A DNA stretch of 64,000 nucleotides from Nitrobacter sp051535235 (GCF_051535235.1 NZ_JBPPLZ010000005.1:124001-188000), one strand, 5' to 3'. Counted from the first letter of the stretch, positions 38,379-47,990 are shown. Numbers and translations are program-made. The notes: generated from the sequence alone by a model not told the origin.

Positions 38379-39211
38379 TCGGCGGCGACGACATCCTCGC
38401 CGTCGAGCACCTGTCGATGCGCTTCGGCGGCATCGTCGCGGTCAACGACCTGTCTTTCGCCGCGCAGCGAAACAGGATCACCGCGCTGATCGGGCCGAAC
38501 GGCGCGGGCAAGACCACCGTCTTCAACTGCATCACCGGCTTCTACAAACCGAGCGGCGGTTCGATACGGCTGGCGCAGGCCGGTGGCGGCGTCCTGCGCC
38601 TCGAGCGGCTGAATGACTTCCGTATCTCCAAGCTGGCGAAAGTTGCGCGCACCTTCCAGAACATCCGCCTGTTTCCGGGAATGACGGCGCTCGAGAACCT
38701 GATGGTCGCGCAGCACAACACGCTGATGCGCGCATCGGGTTTCACGCTGCTCGGCCTGCTCGGCCTTCCCTCCTGGCGCACCGCAGAGCGCGACGCGATC
38801 GATCGGGCGCGATCCTGGCTCGATCGCATCGGCCTGCTTCAACGCGCCGATGACGCCGCCGGAAACCTGCCCTATGGCGACCAGCGCCGCCTTGAAATCG
38901 CGCGCGCGATGTGCACCGAGCCGGTACTGCTCTGCCTCGACGAGCCCGCCGCGGGCCTCAACGCACGGGAAAGCGCGGCGCTCAACGAACTCCTGCTGGC
39001 GATCCGCGACGACCATGGCACCTCGATCCTGCTGATCGAGCACGACATGTCGGTGGTGATGGAGATTTCCGACCACATCGTGGTTCTGGATTACGGCGTC
39101 AAGATCGCCGACGGCGCGCCGCGCGCCATCCGAGACGATCCCAAGGTGATCGCGGCTTATCTCGGCACCGACGAGGACACCGCCGCCGCCGTCATGGAGG
39201 ACGACGCATGA
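38375..39211 (+). CDS. livG: Branched-chain amino acid-type ABC ATPase LivG
   Basis: A 278-residue ATPase. Walker A GPNGAGKTTV, the LivG-specific ARTFQNIRLFPGMTALENL, signature LPYGDQRRLEIARA, Walker B LLCLDEPAAGLN and switch IEHDMSVVM are present. ATG overlaps the livM stop. It ends 145 bases before livF, an unusually wide gap in an otherwise compact operon. Confidence 0.96.
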   Translation: MIGGDDILAVEHLSMRFGGIVAVNDLSFAAQRNRITALIGPNGAGKTTVFNCITGFYKPSGGSIRLAQAGGGVLRLERLNDFRISKLAKVARTFQNIRLFPGMTALENLMVAQHNTLMRASGFTLLGLLGLPSWRTAERDAIDRARSWLDRIGLLQRADDAAGNLPYGDQRRLEIARAMCTEPVLLCLDEPAAGLNARESAALNELLLAIRDDHGTSILLIEHDMSVVMEISDHIVVLDYGVKIADGAPRAIRDDPKVIAAYLGTDEDTAAAVMEDDA

Positions 39212-39306
39212 TGGCCTCGCGCACAGGTATCCGGGCGCGATGTGGCGCTTCGGCGCTGCTTTGCGGAATCAAGACATTCACGAACCCTGCGCGCCGCCAC
39301 GGCTCA

Positions 39307-39333
39307 GCAAAGCAACGCTTCGCATTGCTTTGC
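39307..39333 (+). other. Intercistronic hairpin between livG and livF
   Basis: GCAAAGCAA, loop cgcttcgca, TTGCTTTGC: a perfect 9-bp stem, 24 bases before the livF start codon. No T tract follows. It could adjust the relative expression of the two ATPases or be a leftover of an inserted segment. Confidence 0.55.
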
Positions 39334-39356
39334 GTCCGCGGCGCGGAGGCCGTGTG

Positions 39357-40087
<731 letters not shown>

Positions 40088-40091
<4 letters not shown>

Positions 40092-40175
40092 TGTGGTGGT
40101 TCAGAAGTTCGCTTCATTTTCCCGGCAAGTCCTCCCGGCAAGTCCGTCAAGCGAACTTCGGAATCGGGACACTAG
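40088..40175. repeat. MITE-like element with terminal inverted repeats (family E copy 1)
   Basis: An 88-base element bounded by CTAGTGT and ACACTAG. The terminal ~27 bases match inverted at about 20 positions, including GAAGTTCGCTT. The interior contains CCCGGCAAGTCC twice in tandem. Related elements lie at 42703-42797 and 42812-42886, and one arm at 57128-57152. Its first bases form the stop codon of livF. Confidence 0.7.
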
Positions 40176-40358
40176 GGCTTGCTCGGATCACCGGCGGATG
40201 GTCGCATTCGTCCGGCAACATAGCAAAACTCCGTTCGAATGCGGCGGCCGGATGTCGCGCAACCTCAAATTGCCGATGACTTCGCCGCCGATTCAGCCGA
40301 CAATGGTGTTGGTTCGCACCGCGCCGGACCCTCCGTAACATCATCGCGAGGACCACGT

Positions 40359-41480
40359 ATGACATCCTTGAAGCTCATCGGCCTGGCCCTGGGAGCGTCG
40401 CTCGCTCTGTCGACGGCCGCGTTCGCGCAGGACATCACAATCGCAGTGGCCGGCCCGATGACAGGCGGCGAATCCGCGTTCGGCCGCCAGCTCAAGAACG
40501 GCGCCGATCAAGCGGTGGCCGACCTGAACGAGGCCGGCGGCGTGCTTGGCAAAAAGCTCGTTCTGTTCGTCGGCGACGACGCCTGCGATCCGAAGCAGGC
40601 ACGCTCTGTCGCGGAGAAGATCGCGAGCCAGGGCATTCCATTCGTCGCGGGGCATTACTGTTCGTCCTCGTCCATCCCGGCCTCGGAAGCCTATGCCGAC
40701 GGCAACGTGCTGCAGATCACGCCCGCTTCGACCAATCCGCTGTTCACCGAGCGCAAGCTTTGGAACGTCGCCCGGGTCTGCGGCCGCGACGATCAGCAGG
40801 GCCTAGTCTCCGCCGAGTACATTCTCAAAAATTACAAGGGCAAGAACGTCGCCATTCTCAACGACAAGACGACCTACGGCAAAGGCCTCGCTGACGAAAC
40901 CAAGAAGGCGCTCAACAAGGCCGGCTTCCAGGAGAAGATGTTCGAGTCCTACAACAAGGGCGACAAGGATTTCAGCGCGATCGTCTCGCGCATGAAGCGC
41001 GACAATATCGACCTCGTGTTCGTCGGCGGTTATCATCAGGAGGCCGGGCTGATGGTGCGCCAGATGCGCGATCAGGGCATGAAAACCGTTCTGATGGCGG
41101 GCGACGCGCTGGCCGACAGGGAATTTGCCTCGATCACCGGCCCGGCCGCCGCGGGCACGCTATTCACCTTCGGCCCCGATCCGCGCAAGAAGGCGACAGC
41201 CAAGGCGATCGTCGATCGATTCAAGGCCAAGGGCGTCGATCCCGAGGGCTACACCCTCTACACCTATGCGGCGATGCAGGTGTGGGCACAGGCCGCCGCC
41301 AAAGCCGGCACGACAGATCCGATGAAGGTCATGAAGGTTCTCAAGGCGGGCGCGTGGGACACTGTCCTCGGCAAGCTGGAATTCGATGCCAAGGGTGACA
41401 TCAAGCAGATCGACTACGTCGTCTACAAATGGGACGACAAGGGCAATTACGCCGAACTCGACCCCGGCAAGGGCACCTGA
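40359..41480 (+). CDS. Branched-chain amino acid-type ABC substrate-binding protein
   Basis: A 373-residue periplasmic binding protein. A signal peptide (MTSLKLIGLALGASLALSTAAFA) precedes a mature type I periplasmic-binding fold beginning QDITIAVAGPMTGGESAFG. Segments VFVGGYHQEAGLMVRQMRDQG and AGHYCSSSSIPASEAYADG fit the LivJ/LivK family. The ligand may be Leu/Ile/Val or another amino or organic acid. ATG 40359 follows GCGAGGACCACGT. As the last gene of the liv locus it is 267 bases from livF and may have its own promoter for higher expression. Confidence 0.95.
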   Translation: MTSLKLIGLALGASLALSTAAFAQDITIAVAGPMTGGESAFGRQLKNGADQAVADLNEAGGVLGKKLVLFVGDDACDPKQARSVAEKIASQGIPFVAGHYCSSSSIPASEAYADGNVLQITPASTNPLFTERKLWNVARVCGRDDQQGLVSAEYILKNYKGKNVAILNDKTTYGKGLADETKKALNKAGFQEKMFESYNKGDKDFSAIVSRMKRDNIDLVFVGGYHQEAGLMVRQMRDQGMKTVLMAGDALADREFASITGPAAAGTLFTFGPDPRKKATAKAIVDRFKAKGVDPEGYTLYTYAAMQVWAQAAAKAGTTDPMKVMKVLKAGAWDTVLGKLEFDAKGDIKQIDYVVYKWDDKGNYAELDPGKGT

Positions 41481-41513
41481 AATAATATTCCTTTATTAAT
41501 TACCGAGACATTC

Positions 41514-41545
41514 AACGCCCCGGTTCGCCGGGGCGTTTGTTTGTC
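41514..41545 (+). terminator. Rho-independent terminator of the liv binding-protein gene
   Basis: AACGCCCCGG, tetraloop TTCG, CCGGGGCGTT, followed by TGTTTGT. A perfect 10-bp stem 34 bases after the stop. Confidence 0.85.
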
Positions 41546-41574
41546 AAACGCAGGCTCTGATCGCGCAAGCCAAA

Positions 41575-41680
41575 AGCGTTTTCAAGCGAAGTGGCTTACC
41601 GGTTCGCGTAAAGAAAACGCGTCGGATCAAAAAATATAAGAGCCCCGCTTCTGATTCCATCAGAACCGGAAAGGCTCTAG
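41575..41680 (+). repeat. Dispersed palindromic element, family A copy 3
   Basis: AGCGTTTTC...GAAAACGCG first hairpin with TACCGGTTCGCG interior, then the second hairpin CTTCTGATTCCATCAGAA and closing GGCTCTAG. This is the version without the nested constant-loop hairpin found at 2563-2683. The rest of the gap to ccdA (41681-41837) holds another GGATTCC-rich imperfect repeat and no gene. Confidence 0.7.
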
Positions 41681-41837
41681 CCTGATGGGATTCCCCGGCC
41701 GTATTCCGGAAGCGGCGCGGAGCGCCGAAGCCTGAATCCAAAACCACTTGCCTTTCAATCTTTCTCGCGCAGGAGGTATGGATTCCCGACGAGCGCTGGC
41801 GCGGCTTCGGCAATGACGGCGAGGGCTTTTGAGAACC

Positions 41838-42572
41838 TCACCCGAAATTCTGCAGCGCCGGAAAAGTCTCCAGCAGCCAGATGCTGACGTTCGAGATCGA
41901 GCCGGTGAGAAACGCGATGCCCGTCAGCACCATCAGCACGCCGATCCCCCGCTCGATGGCGGTGAGATGGCGTTTCATGCGATTGAACAGCGAAGTGAAC
42001 CGTTCGATCATGAACGCCGCCAGCAGGAACGGAATGCCGAGTCCCGCCGAATAGACCGCGAGCAGCCCGGCTCCCTTCACGACCGTGGCCTCCGCCGCCG
42101 CGACCGACAGGATCGCCGCAAGGATCGGCCCGATGCACGGCGTCCAGCCGAATGCGAAGGCGAGCCCCATCACATAGGCGCCCCACAGGCCAATCGGCTT
42201 CGGCGCGGTGAGCCGTCCTTCGCGCATCAAAAATCCGATCCGCGTCAGTCCCAGGAAGTGCAGTCCCATCACGATGATGACGATGCCGGCGACGATCGAC
42301 AGTTGCGCCGACCAGGCCCGGATGAGGCTGCCGATGAAGCTGGCGCTGGCGCCGAGCGCGACGAAAACCGTCGAAAATCCCAGCACGAACGTCAAAGCGG
42401 CCAGCATCACGGCCCGCTTCGAAGCCTTGGCCGTCTCGTCGTTGGAGACATGTTCGATGGTCGCGCCGGTGAGATAGATCAGATAGGGAGGGACCAGCGG
42501 CAGGACGCAGGGTGACAGGAAACTGACAAGGCCCGCGACCAGCGCGGCGGGAATTGAAACGTCGTGAATCAT
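41838..42572 (-). CDS. ccdA: CcdA-family cytochrome c biogenesis/thiol transporter
   Basis: A 244-residue inner-membrane protein with six helices. Both redox cysteines are visible: SFLSPCVLPLVPPYL in the first helix and FGWTPCIGPILAAIL in the fourth. The protein carries electrons from cytoplasmic thioredoxin to periplasmic thiol proteins, supporting cytochrome c haem attachment. The gene is monocistronic; no ccm gene is adjacent. Confidence 0.93.
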   Translation of the reverse strand: MIHDVSIPAALVAGLVSFLSPCVLPLVPPYLIYLTGATIEHVSNDETAKASKRAVMLAALTFVLGFSTVFVALGASASFIGSLIRAWSAQLSIVAGIVIIVMGLHFLGLTRIGFLMREGRLTAPKPIGLWGAYVMGLAFAFGWTPCIGPILAAILSVAAAEATVVKGAGLLAVYSAGLGIPFLLAAFMIERFTSLFNRMKRHLTAIERGIGVLMVLTGIAFLTGSISNVSIWLLETFPALQNFG

Positions 42573-42702
42573 GAGGCTACTTGCCCTGCGATGCCGTCCT
42601 GACGCAAGAGCTTCGCTTCCTTCCGACTGCGTTTGTGATCGAACCGTGATCGGTTGACCCGGCTGCGCACATGCGTCATCTGGCCAGCAGGTCCCCAGCG
42701 GC

Positions 42703-42797
42703 CTGGTGTGGGAGTTCAGATTTTCGTTTCATTTCTCTGCAAGTCCTTCAAACTCTCTGCAAGTCCTTCAAACGAATTCCGAACTTAAACCACCCTA
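42703..42797. repeat. MITE-like element, family E copy 2
   Basis: It runs from CTGGTGTGGGAGTTCAG to CACCCTAG. The ends are inverted repeats of each other (TTCGTTT inside both). The centre has a 20-base unit CTCTGCAAGTCCTTCAAACT duplicated in tandem at 42735-42773, paralleling the GGCAAGTCC duplication of copy 1. Confidence 0.65.
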
Positions 42798-42811
42798 GAA
42801 TCATTGGTTTG

Positions 42812-42886
42812 CTGGTGTCCTTTCGAATCCGGAGTTCGCTAGGCCCGCGCCACTCGGGGAGACGCACCTCAGATTCGGGACGCTAG
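42812..42886. repeat. MITE-like element, family E copy 3
   Basis: It starts CTGGTGTCCTTTCGAATCC and ends AGATTCGGGACGCTAG, inverted matches of each other and of the right end of copy 1 (AATCGGGACACTAG). It has a different interior. It directly abuts the family C element. Confidence 0.55.
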
Positions 42887-42985
42887 AGCATGATTCCGAA
42901 AAGTGGAAACCGGTTTTCCGAAAAGATCATGCTCAAACAAAAAGATAACCGACGAGTCTGATTCAACGCAGTTGAACCAGACTCT
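42884..42985 (+). repeat. Dispersed palindromic element, family C copy 2
   Basis: CTAGAGCATGATTCCG through GATCATGCTC (hairpin 42886-42934) followed by GAGTCTGATTCAACG...AACCAGACTC (42954-42984). It is the reverse orientation of the 23322-23422 copy and closely matches it. Together with two family E elements it fills the gap between ccdA and the P1 peptidase. Confidence 0.75.
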
Positions 42986-43005
42986 AGCCCTTAAGAGGCC
43001 GAACC

Positions 43006-44004
43006 ATGAAGAACCTGCTCACCGACATTCCCGGCGTCCGTGTCGGCCACGCCGACGATGCAGCGCTCGCCTCCGGCGTCACGGCGATCCTGTTCGATTC
43101 TCCAGCCGTCGCGGCGATGGACGTGCGCGGCGGCGGGCCGGGCACGCGCGACAGCACCCTGCTCGATCCCGTCAACACCGTGGAACGGGTCGACGCCCTG
43201 GTGCTGTCAGGTGGCTCCGCTTTCGGGATCGAGGCCGGCGGCGGCGTTCAAGCCTGGCTCGCCGAACGCGGGCGGGGCTTCGTGATCCGCGACGCCGTCG
43301 TCCCCATCGTGCCCGGCGCGGTGTGCTTTGATCTTTTGAACGGCGGCGACAAGCAATGGGGCCGTTTTGCGCCCTACCGCGATCTCGGCTACGCCGCCGC
43401 CGCGGCGGCGGCAGACGACTTCGCGCTCGGCAGCATCGGTGCCGGACTCGGCGCCACCACGGCCAACTTGAAGGGCGGCCTCGGGTCGGCTTCGGCTACT
43501 ACGCCAGGCGGCGTGCAGGTGGCGGCGCTGGCGGTGGTCAATGCGGTCGGCAGCGTCACGGTCGGCGACGGCCCCTGGTTCTGGGCCGCGCCATTTGAAT
43601 CCGGCGGAGAATATGGCGGGCGCGGACTGCCGCCGTCGTTCACGCCGGACATGCTGACCATGCGATTGAAGGGCGGCCCTGCGGCAACCGGAAGCGAAAA
43701 CACCACGCTGGCGGTCGTCGTCACCGACGCCGAACTCACCAAACCGCAGGCACGACGGCTCGCGATCATCGCGCAGACCGGATTCGCGCGGGCGATCTAT
43801 CCGGTGCACGCCCCGCTCGACGGCGATGTCGTCTTTGCTGCTGCTACCGGAGCGAAGCCGATCGAACCGTTCATTGGATTGACTGAACTCGGCATGGTCG
43901 CAGCCAACACCGTGGCCCGCGCGATCGCACGCGGCGTCTACGAGGCCACTGCGCTGCCGTTCAAGGACGCGCTGCCGGCATGGAAGGATCAGTTTGAACG
44001 ATAA
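43006..44004 (+). CDS. P1 family (DmpA/L-aminopeptidase-type) peptidase
   Basis: A 332-residue member of the self-processing P1/S58 family (DmpA, BapA-like aminopeptidases). Features are LTDIPGVRVGHADD at the N-terminus, LVLSGGSAFGIEAGGGV, and GSENTTLAVVVTDAELT near residues 228-244, where the chain is expected to cleave itself before a Thr/Ser nucleophile. The substrate is probably an N-terminal D- or L-amino acid or beta-peptide. ATG 43006 is preceded by AGAGGCCGAACC; a stand-alone gene. Confidence 0.9.
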   Translation: MKNLLTDIPGVRVGHADDAALASGVTAILFDSPAVAAMDVRGGGPGTRDSTLLDPVNTVERVDALVLSGGSAFGIEAGGGVQAWLAERGRGFVIRDAVVPIVPGAVCFDLLNGGDKQWGRFAPYRDLGYAAAAAAADDFALGSIGAGLGATTANLKGGLGSASATTPGGVQVAALAVVNAVGSVTVGDGPWFWAAPFESGGEYGGRGLPPSFTPDMLTMRLKGGPAATGSENTTLAVVVTDAELTKPQARRLAIIAQTGFARAIYPVHAPLDGDVVFAAATGAKPIEPFIGLTELGMVAANTVARAIARGVYEATALPFKDALPAWKDQFER

Positions 44005-44093
44005 GAATTTTTCAATGCACCTACCTACTGAGCGCGCCGGACGCGGTTGCACGGGATGCAGGATTTTTGCTGATGTAATGCGGTATCAATTTA

Positions 44094-44116
44094 AAGTATA
44101 ATACGTATATATACTT
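44094..44116. promoter_or_regulatory. AT-rich palindrome in the promoter region of a small secreted protein gene
   Basis: AAGTATAATACGTATATATACTT is a near-perfect palindrome around TACGTA inside a ~90-base AT-rich island (44075-44165) that stands out from the GC-rich surroundings. It lies about 112 bases before the start of the 84-residue gene. A regulator of AT-rich DNA such as MucR is a possible ligand; this is inference. Confidence 0.5.
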
Positions 44117-44228
44117 GATATTCATGCTTAATTTAAGGTTAGTTTACAGTATAGCTTGAGACGACGCTGTGACCGGCCGATGCTCTCCCGGTGCGCGCTG
44201 TCGCGCATGTCAACAGTGGAGAAACGTC

Positions 44229-44483
44229 ATGAAGAAGATTCTCGTTCTCGCCGCGGTCGCCAGCACCCTCATGGCTGCGCCAGCTTTCGCCAAGGGCCAG
44301 GGCATCGGCATCGGAGCGAACGTGCTGACCGGCCGCGGCGGCGTGGTCGGCCTGCTCGACGGGCGCGGCGCGCTGGTCGTCAACACCGCGGTCACCACCG
44401 GCAAGAGCGGCGTACTCGGCGCGGTGCTCGGCCGCAGCAATGTGCTGGGCGGGCTGCTCGGCGGCGGATGCGGCTGCCACTGA
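44229..44483 (+). CDS. Small secreted glycine-rich protein with C-terminal CGCH
   Basis: An 84-residue precursor: signal peptide MKKILVLAAVASTLMAAPAFA, then a mature ~63-residue chain rich in Gly, Val and Leu with a repeat-like GVVGLL/GVLGAVLG/NVLGGLLGGG pattern and the ending GGGCGCH. ATG 44229 follows GTGGAGAAACGTC. No family is recognised. It is followed by a convergent beta-barrel gene. A metal-binding or membrane-associated role of the CGCH tail is a guess. Confidence 0.8.
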   Translation: MKKILVLAAVASTLMAAPAFAKGQGIGIGANVLTGRGGVVGLLDGRGALVVNTAVTTGKSGVLGAVLGRSNVLGGLLGGGCGCH

Positions 44484-44527
44484 ACATCGATGGGAGCGGG
44501 CGGGGGCAACCTCGTCCGCTCCCGCGG

Positions 44528-45682
44528 TTACGCGCCCGAGCCTTTGTCCAACACCGGCGGCCTCGCGGAAAAGCGCTTCGTGATCGACGACGTGACCACA
44601 AGCCCGTTCACGTCGTCGCCCGAGATCAGCGAGCCCTTCGCATAGGCGACATCGATGCCGAGCGTCAGGTCGTCGTCAATGTCGCGGGACGCGCCAAGGC
44701 CGCAGGTCAGCGTGCGCGCATGGAACGGCGAGTCCAGATAGTCGGACGCCGCATAACCGACCGAAGCCGCCAGCGTCACCTTCGGTTCCACGGTCCACGA
44801 AACCTTCGCCGAGTATGCGGTATCGATGGTAATCGGCGAGATCGGGAACGTGGTTTCGCCAGCGCGACGCCACGCGGTCAGATCGATTTGAAAAGGCGCT
44901 GCGCGCCAGGCCAAACTTGCATCGAACAGCGTGCGATCGACGTTGGTGAAATCCGGATCGTGCCACCTTCCGTATAACCGCGAGACCGAGACAAACGCGC
45001 TCACGGCATCGCCTCGATATTTCGCAAACAGAAACGGCTGCACCCTCTCGTTATTGCGACGATAGCCAAACACGTCGAATTCCTGCAGATAGTGCCGCAC
45101 CGACAGGTTCACGGACGCACCGAGTTCGGACTTGCCACTGACGAGACTGACGCCGGGGATCAGCGTGCCACGCAGATACTGTTGCGGATCGGGAAGAAAA
45201 TCCTGAAAGATCGCATTGGTCTGGTTCAGGCTCGAGCGGCCTCCTTCCGCGGTCGCGAACAGCTTGATCGACCGGTATCGGGCTTCAGCCCTCACCGACT
45301 GGATCAGATCGGTCGAGCGCAAATTGTAGGTGCTGGCGTCGGCAATGGTCGATGTGGAATCCAGCTTGAGATCATCGTCGCCGATCGAACCGCGCAGGAT
45401 CACCTTGCCGCCGCGTGAGGGCGTCAACAGTGGCTGGACGTAGTGCGTCGTACTGGCTTCCGCCGCGACGCCCAGCGTATAGCCGTCGGCTTTCGTTCCC
45501 GCCGCCAATGCCGTGTCGGCGGCAACGAACGCACTGCCGCTGCCCTGCCCGGTCGAAAACAGCGGGTTGGAATCGAAACCGCCGCGCAACCGGAACGAAG
45601 CGGTGAAGTCGTCTTCGGCGAAAGCGTGGGAGCCGATGAGGCCGAGACAACCTGCGAGCAGAAATACTTGTGGTAGATACAT
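44528..45682 (-). CDS. Outer membrane beta-barrel protein
   Basis: A 384-residue exported protein. A signal peptide (MYLPQVFLLAGCLGLIGSHAFA) precedes regular amphipathic beta strands (FTASFRLRGGFDSNPLF, KVTLASVGYAASDY-like turns) typical of a 12-to-16-stranded barrel. The early GGFDSNP motif occurs in outer-membrane proteins of the capsule/exopolysaccharide (BBP2) type. The exact role is unknown. The stop is followed by the convergent small-protein gene. Confidence 0.8.
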   Translation of the reverse strand: MYLPQVFLLAGCLGLIGSHAFAEDDFTASFRLRGGFDSNPLFSTGQGSGSAFVAADTALAAGTKADGYTLGVAAEASTTHYVQPLLTPSRGGKVILRGSIGDDDLKLDSTSTIADASTYNLRSTDLIQSVRAEARYRSIKLFATAEGGRSSLNQTNAIFQDFLPDPQQYLRGTLIPGVSLVSGKSELGASVNLSVRHYLQEFDVFGYRRNNERVQPFLFAKYRGDAVSAFVSVSRLYGRWHDPDFTNVDRTLFDASLAWRAAPFQIDLTAWRRAGETTFPISPITIDTAYSAKVSWTVEPKVTLAASVGYAASDYLDSPFHARTLTCGLGASRDIDDDLTLGIDVAYAKGSLISGDDVNGLVVTSSITKRFSARPPVLDKGSGA

Positions 45683-45863
45683 ACGCTCCTCGCAATACTT
45701 TGCAGAGGAAACGATTACTTGACGCGTATGGTTATCGGATCATGAAAATCGGCAGCGGCTGCGCAGTGATACGGATGCGGCGAACCCAAGGCTACCATTG
45801 GCCGCAACAGCGACGGTTACCGGATTTCCCGACTGCAGCGCAGCTATCCCGGCTCGGCTTCAG

Positions 45864-46637
45864 CTAGACGCTGACCGAGAGCGATTGAGTAGCTGCCGCG
45901 GAAATCTCCTCGGTTTCACGCTGGATTGCCTGCTGCATGAGGCTGTAGGACGATGATGCGGTGCCTGATGTCGACGAGGACGGCGGCGACGTCAGCGTCA
46001 CCTGAGTTCCATCCGCAAGCGTGGTCGTGGTGGTGACCGATCCGTCGCTGTTGGTGGTCGAAGTCGACGGGTCGATCGCCGAGAGCAGTGAATCGGGACT
46101 AGCCCCGCTGGCACCGCTCGATCCGTCCGCGCTGCCGGAGCCATCCGAACTCGCGACATGGTGATGGCCATGACCGCGTCCGTGTCCACCCGCGCCCTTC
46201 AGGGCGGAGGACATCTCATCGAGGTTCACGGAGCCGTCGCCATCGGTATCCAGCTTGCCGAACACGTCGTCGGCCTGCGCCAGATTGGTGCCACCGGCGC
46301 CGAGCGCACTTTCGAATTCGGATTTGCTGATGCGGCCGTCGCCGTCGCCATCGATCTGCGAGAACAGATCCTGCAACGCGCTGGAGGCGCTGGCGCTTGG
46401 CGCGCCCGACGACTGCCCCTGGGCAGCAAGCAAGGCGCTCATGGTCGCCGGCGAGATGCAGGCTCCCGACCCGCCGCCCGAAGCCGTTGGCCCCGTCGGG
46501 CTCGCCGCACTGCTGGTGGGATCGAATGATGCCGGTGCAGGCTGGCCGACCCCGGTCTTGACCTTCGCGGAGGCCGACGACGTCAGCGATTGAAATGCTT
46601 CGATCGCCGATGACACGGCCCCTAAGGCAAACAGCAT
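45864..46637 (-). CDS. EF-hand calcium-binding protein
   Basis: A 257-residue serine-rich protein with two canonical EF-hand loops, DGDGDGRISKSEFESAL and DTDGDGSVNLDEMSSAL (about residues 97-113 and 127-143), in one domain. A His-rich stretch GRGHGHHHVASSDG, then Ser/Thr/Gly-rich low complexity, follows. ATG 46637 (MLFALGAVSSAIEAFQSL) is preferred; it has a weak hydrophobic N-terminus and may be secreted by a non-classical route. Calcium sensing or buffering is inferred. Confidence 0.8.
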   Translation of the reverse strand: MLFALGAVSSAIEAFQSLTSSASAKVKTGVGQPAPASFDPTSSAASPTGPTASGGGSGACISPATMSALLAAQGQSSGAPSASASSALQDLFSQIDGDGDGRISKSEFESALGAGGTNLAQADDVFGKLDTDGDGSVNLDEMSSALKGAGGHGRGHGHHHVASSDGSGSADGSSGASGASPDSLLSAIDPSTSTTNSDGSVTTTTTLADGTQVTLTSPPSSSTSGTASSSYSLMQQAIQRETEEISAAATQSLSVSV

Positions 46638-46896
46638 GGCCCAACTCCTGATACAGCTTCGCGCGTGGCGTGCCCGTTCCGGCATCAATCGAGCAAATGC
46701 CGTGCCATCACGAAAATGCCGATAAATGTGGAATTTCCACGCAACGTCCCGGCGAGACCGGGCAGAACATGCCGTCCGCGGCAGAACTTGCCGCCGCCTG
46801 CGTCGCCCCGATCAGTCGATGCCGCGCATTGCCCCCGGGCGCGGCCCATGTTAGGCGAGGCTCTCTCAAGCCCCGCAGAAACTCCCGGAAACGTTC

Positions 46897-47598
46897 ATGT
46901 CTCAGACTTTTGCGCCGCGTCCTCTCGTCATCGCACCGTCGATCCTGGCCTCGGACTTCTCGAAGCTGGGCGAGGAGGTTCGCGCCGTCGATCAGGGGGG
47001 CGCCGACTGGATCCACCTCGACGTGATGGACGGCCATTTCGTGCCGAACATCTCCTACGGCCCCGACGTCATCAAGGCGATGCGCCCGTACACGAAGAAG
47101 ATCTTCGACGCCCACCTGATGATCTCTCCCTGCGATCCCTATCTCGAAGCCTTCGCCAAGGCGGGTTGCGACCACATCACGGTTCACGTCGAGGCCGGGC
47201 CGCATCTGCATCGCTCGCTGCAGGCCATTCGCAACCTCGGCAAGAAGGCCGGTGTCACGCTCAATCCCGCGACGTCGCTCTCCACCATCGAATACGTGCT
47301 TGATATGGTCGATCTCGTGCTGGTGATGTCGGTCAACCCCGGTTTCGGCGGCCAGAAGTTCATTCCCTCGGCGGTCGACAAGATTCGGGATTTGCGTTCG
47401 ATGATCGCCGGGCGGCCGATCGACATCGAGGTGGACGGCGGGGTCGGACCTGACGTCGCGGGCGAACTCGGCGCGGCCGGCGCCAACGCCTTCGTGGCCG
47501 GCTCGGCGGTCTTCAAGGGCGGCACGATGGAATCCTACAAGGCCAACATGGATGCCATCCGCAACGCCGCCGCCGCGGCGCGGGGCGAACTGGTCTGA
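46897..47598 (+). CDS. rpe: Ribulose-phosphate 3-epimerase
   Basis: A 233-residue TIM-barrel enzyme interconverting ribulose 5-phosphate and xylulose 5-phosphate in the pentose phosphate and Calvin cycles. Motifs: VIAPSILASDFSKLGEEV, the metal-binding IHLDVMDGHFVPNIS, DAHLMI, MSVNPGFGGQKFI and the phosphate-binding EVDGGVGPD...FVAGSAVF. ATG 46897 gives a standard length. It stands alone with a terminator hairpin downstream. Confidence 0.97.
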   Translation: MSQTFAPRPLVIAPSILASDFSKLGEEVRAVDQGGADWIHLDVMDGHFVPNISYGPDVIKAMRPYTKKIFDAHLMISPCDPYLEAFAKAGCDHITVHVEAGPHLHRSLQAIRNLGKKAGVTLNPATSLSTIEYVLDMVDLVLVMSVNPGFGGQKFIPSAVDKIRDLRSMIAGRPIDIEVDGGVGPDVAGELGAAGANAFVAGSAVFKGGTMESYKANMDAIRNAAAAARGELV

Positions 47599-47643
47599 CG
47601 CAAGCGCAGTCCTGACCGCGCATCACTCCCGGCCATGACAGAC

Positions 47644-47670
47644 ACAAGCCCGCCGAGCAGGCGGGCTTGT
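47644..47670 (+). terminator. Hairpin after rpe
   Basis: ACAAGCCCGCC, loop gagca, GGCGGGCTTGT: a perfect 11-bp stem 45 bases after the rpe stop. The T tract is weak (TTCAC). Confidence 0.7.
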
Positions 47671-47784
47671 TCACGCCGGCGACAACTCCCGCCCTGCTGC
47701 GGATATGCAACGTCAACGGGAAAAGCCCCGGCGCAACCGCGCCGTCAATTGACATCGACTTTGATCCCCTCCAAACAGATCGAC

Positions 47785-47990
47785 GACGGTTCTCCCTTGG
47801 GAGATCAAAAGGGAACGTGGTGCGGGATCATCCCAACGCCACGGCTGCCCCCGCAACTGTAAGCGGCTAATCTGCGTCACAAGCCACTGGGGAATCTCGG
47901 TCCCGGGAAGGCGACGCAAGGTCACGATCCGCGAGCCAGGAGACCTGCCGTCAGCCGTGGTCACACGCGAAGATGTCGGTCGGGGACTAC
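47785..47990 (+). promoter_or_regulatory. Cobalamin (B12) riboswitch
   Basis: The order of conserved blocks is standard: GGTTCTCCC...GGGA opening, GGGAACGTGGTGCGGG, GCCACGGCTGCCCCCGC then AACTGTAAGCGG, and the B12 box GCCAGGAGACCTGCC at 47935-47949. It lies 84 bases before the receptor gene. Adenosylcobalamin binding would lower btuB translation or transcription. Exact boundaries are estimated. Confidence 0.93.

Noticed and set aside
42735..42773. Tandem 20-base repeat as a CRISPR-like array
   Set aside because: Only two abutting units without spacers; it is internal to a MITE-like element.
47785..47990. Possible small open frames across the riboswitch
   Set aside because: The region matches all conserved cobalamin riboswitch blocks; short frames there lack start signals.
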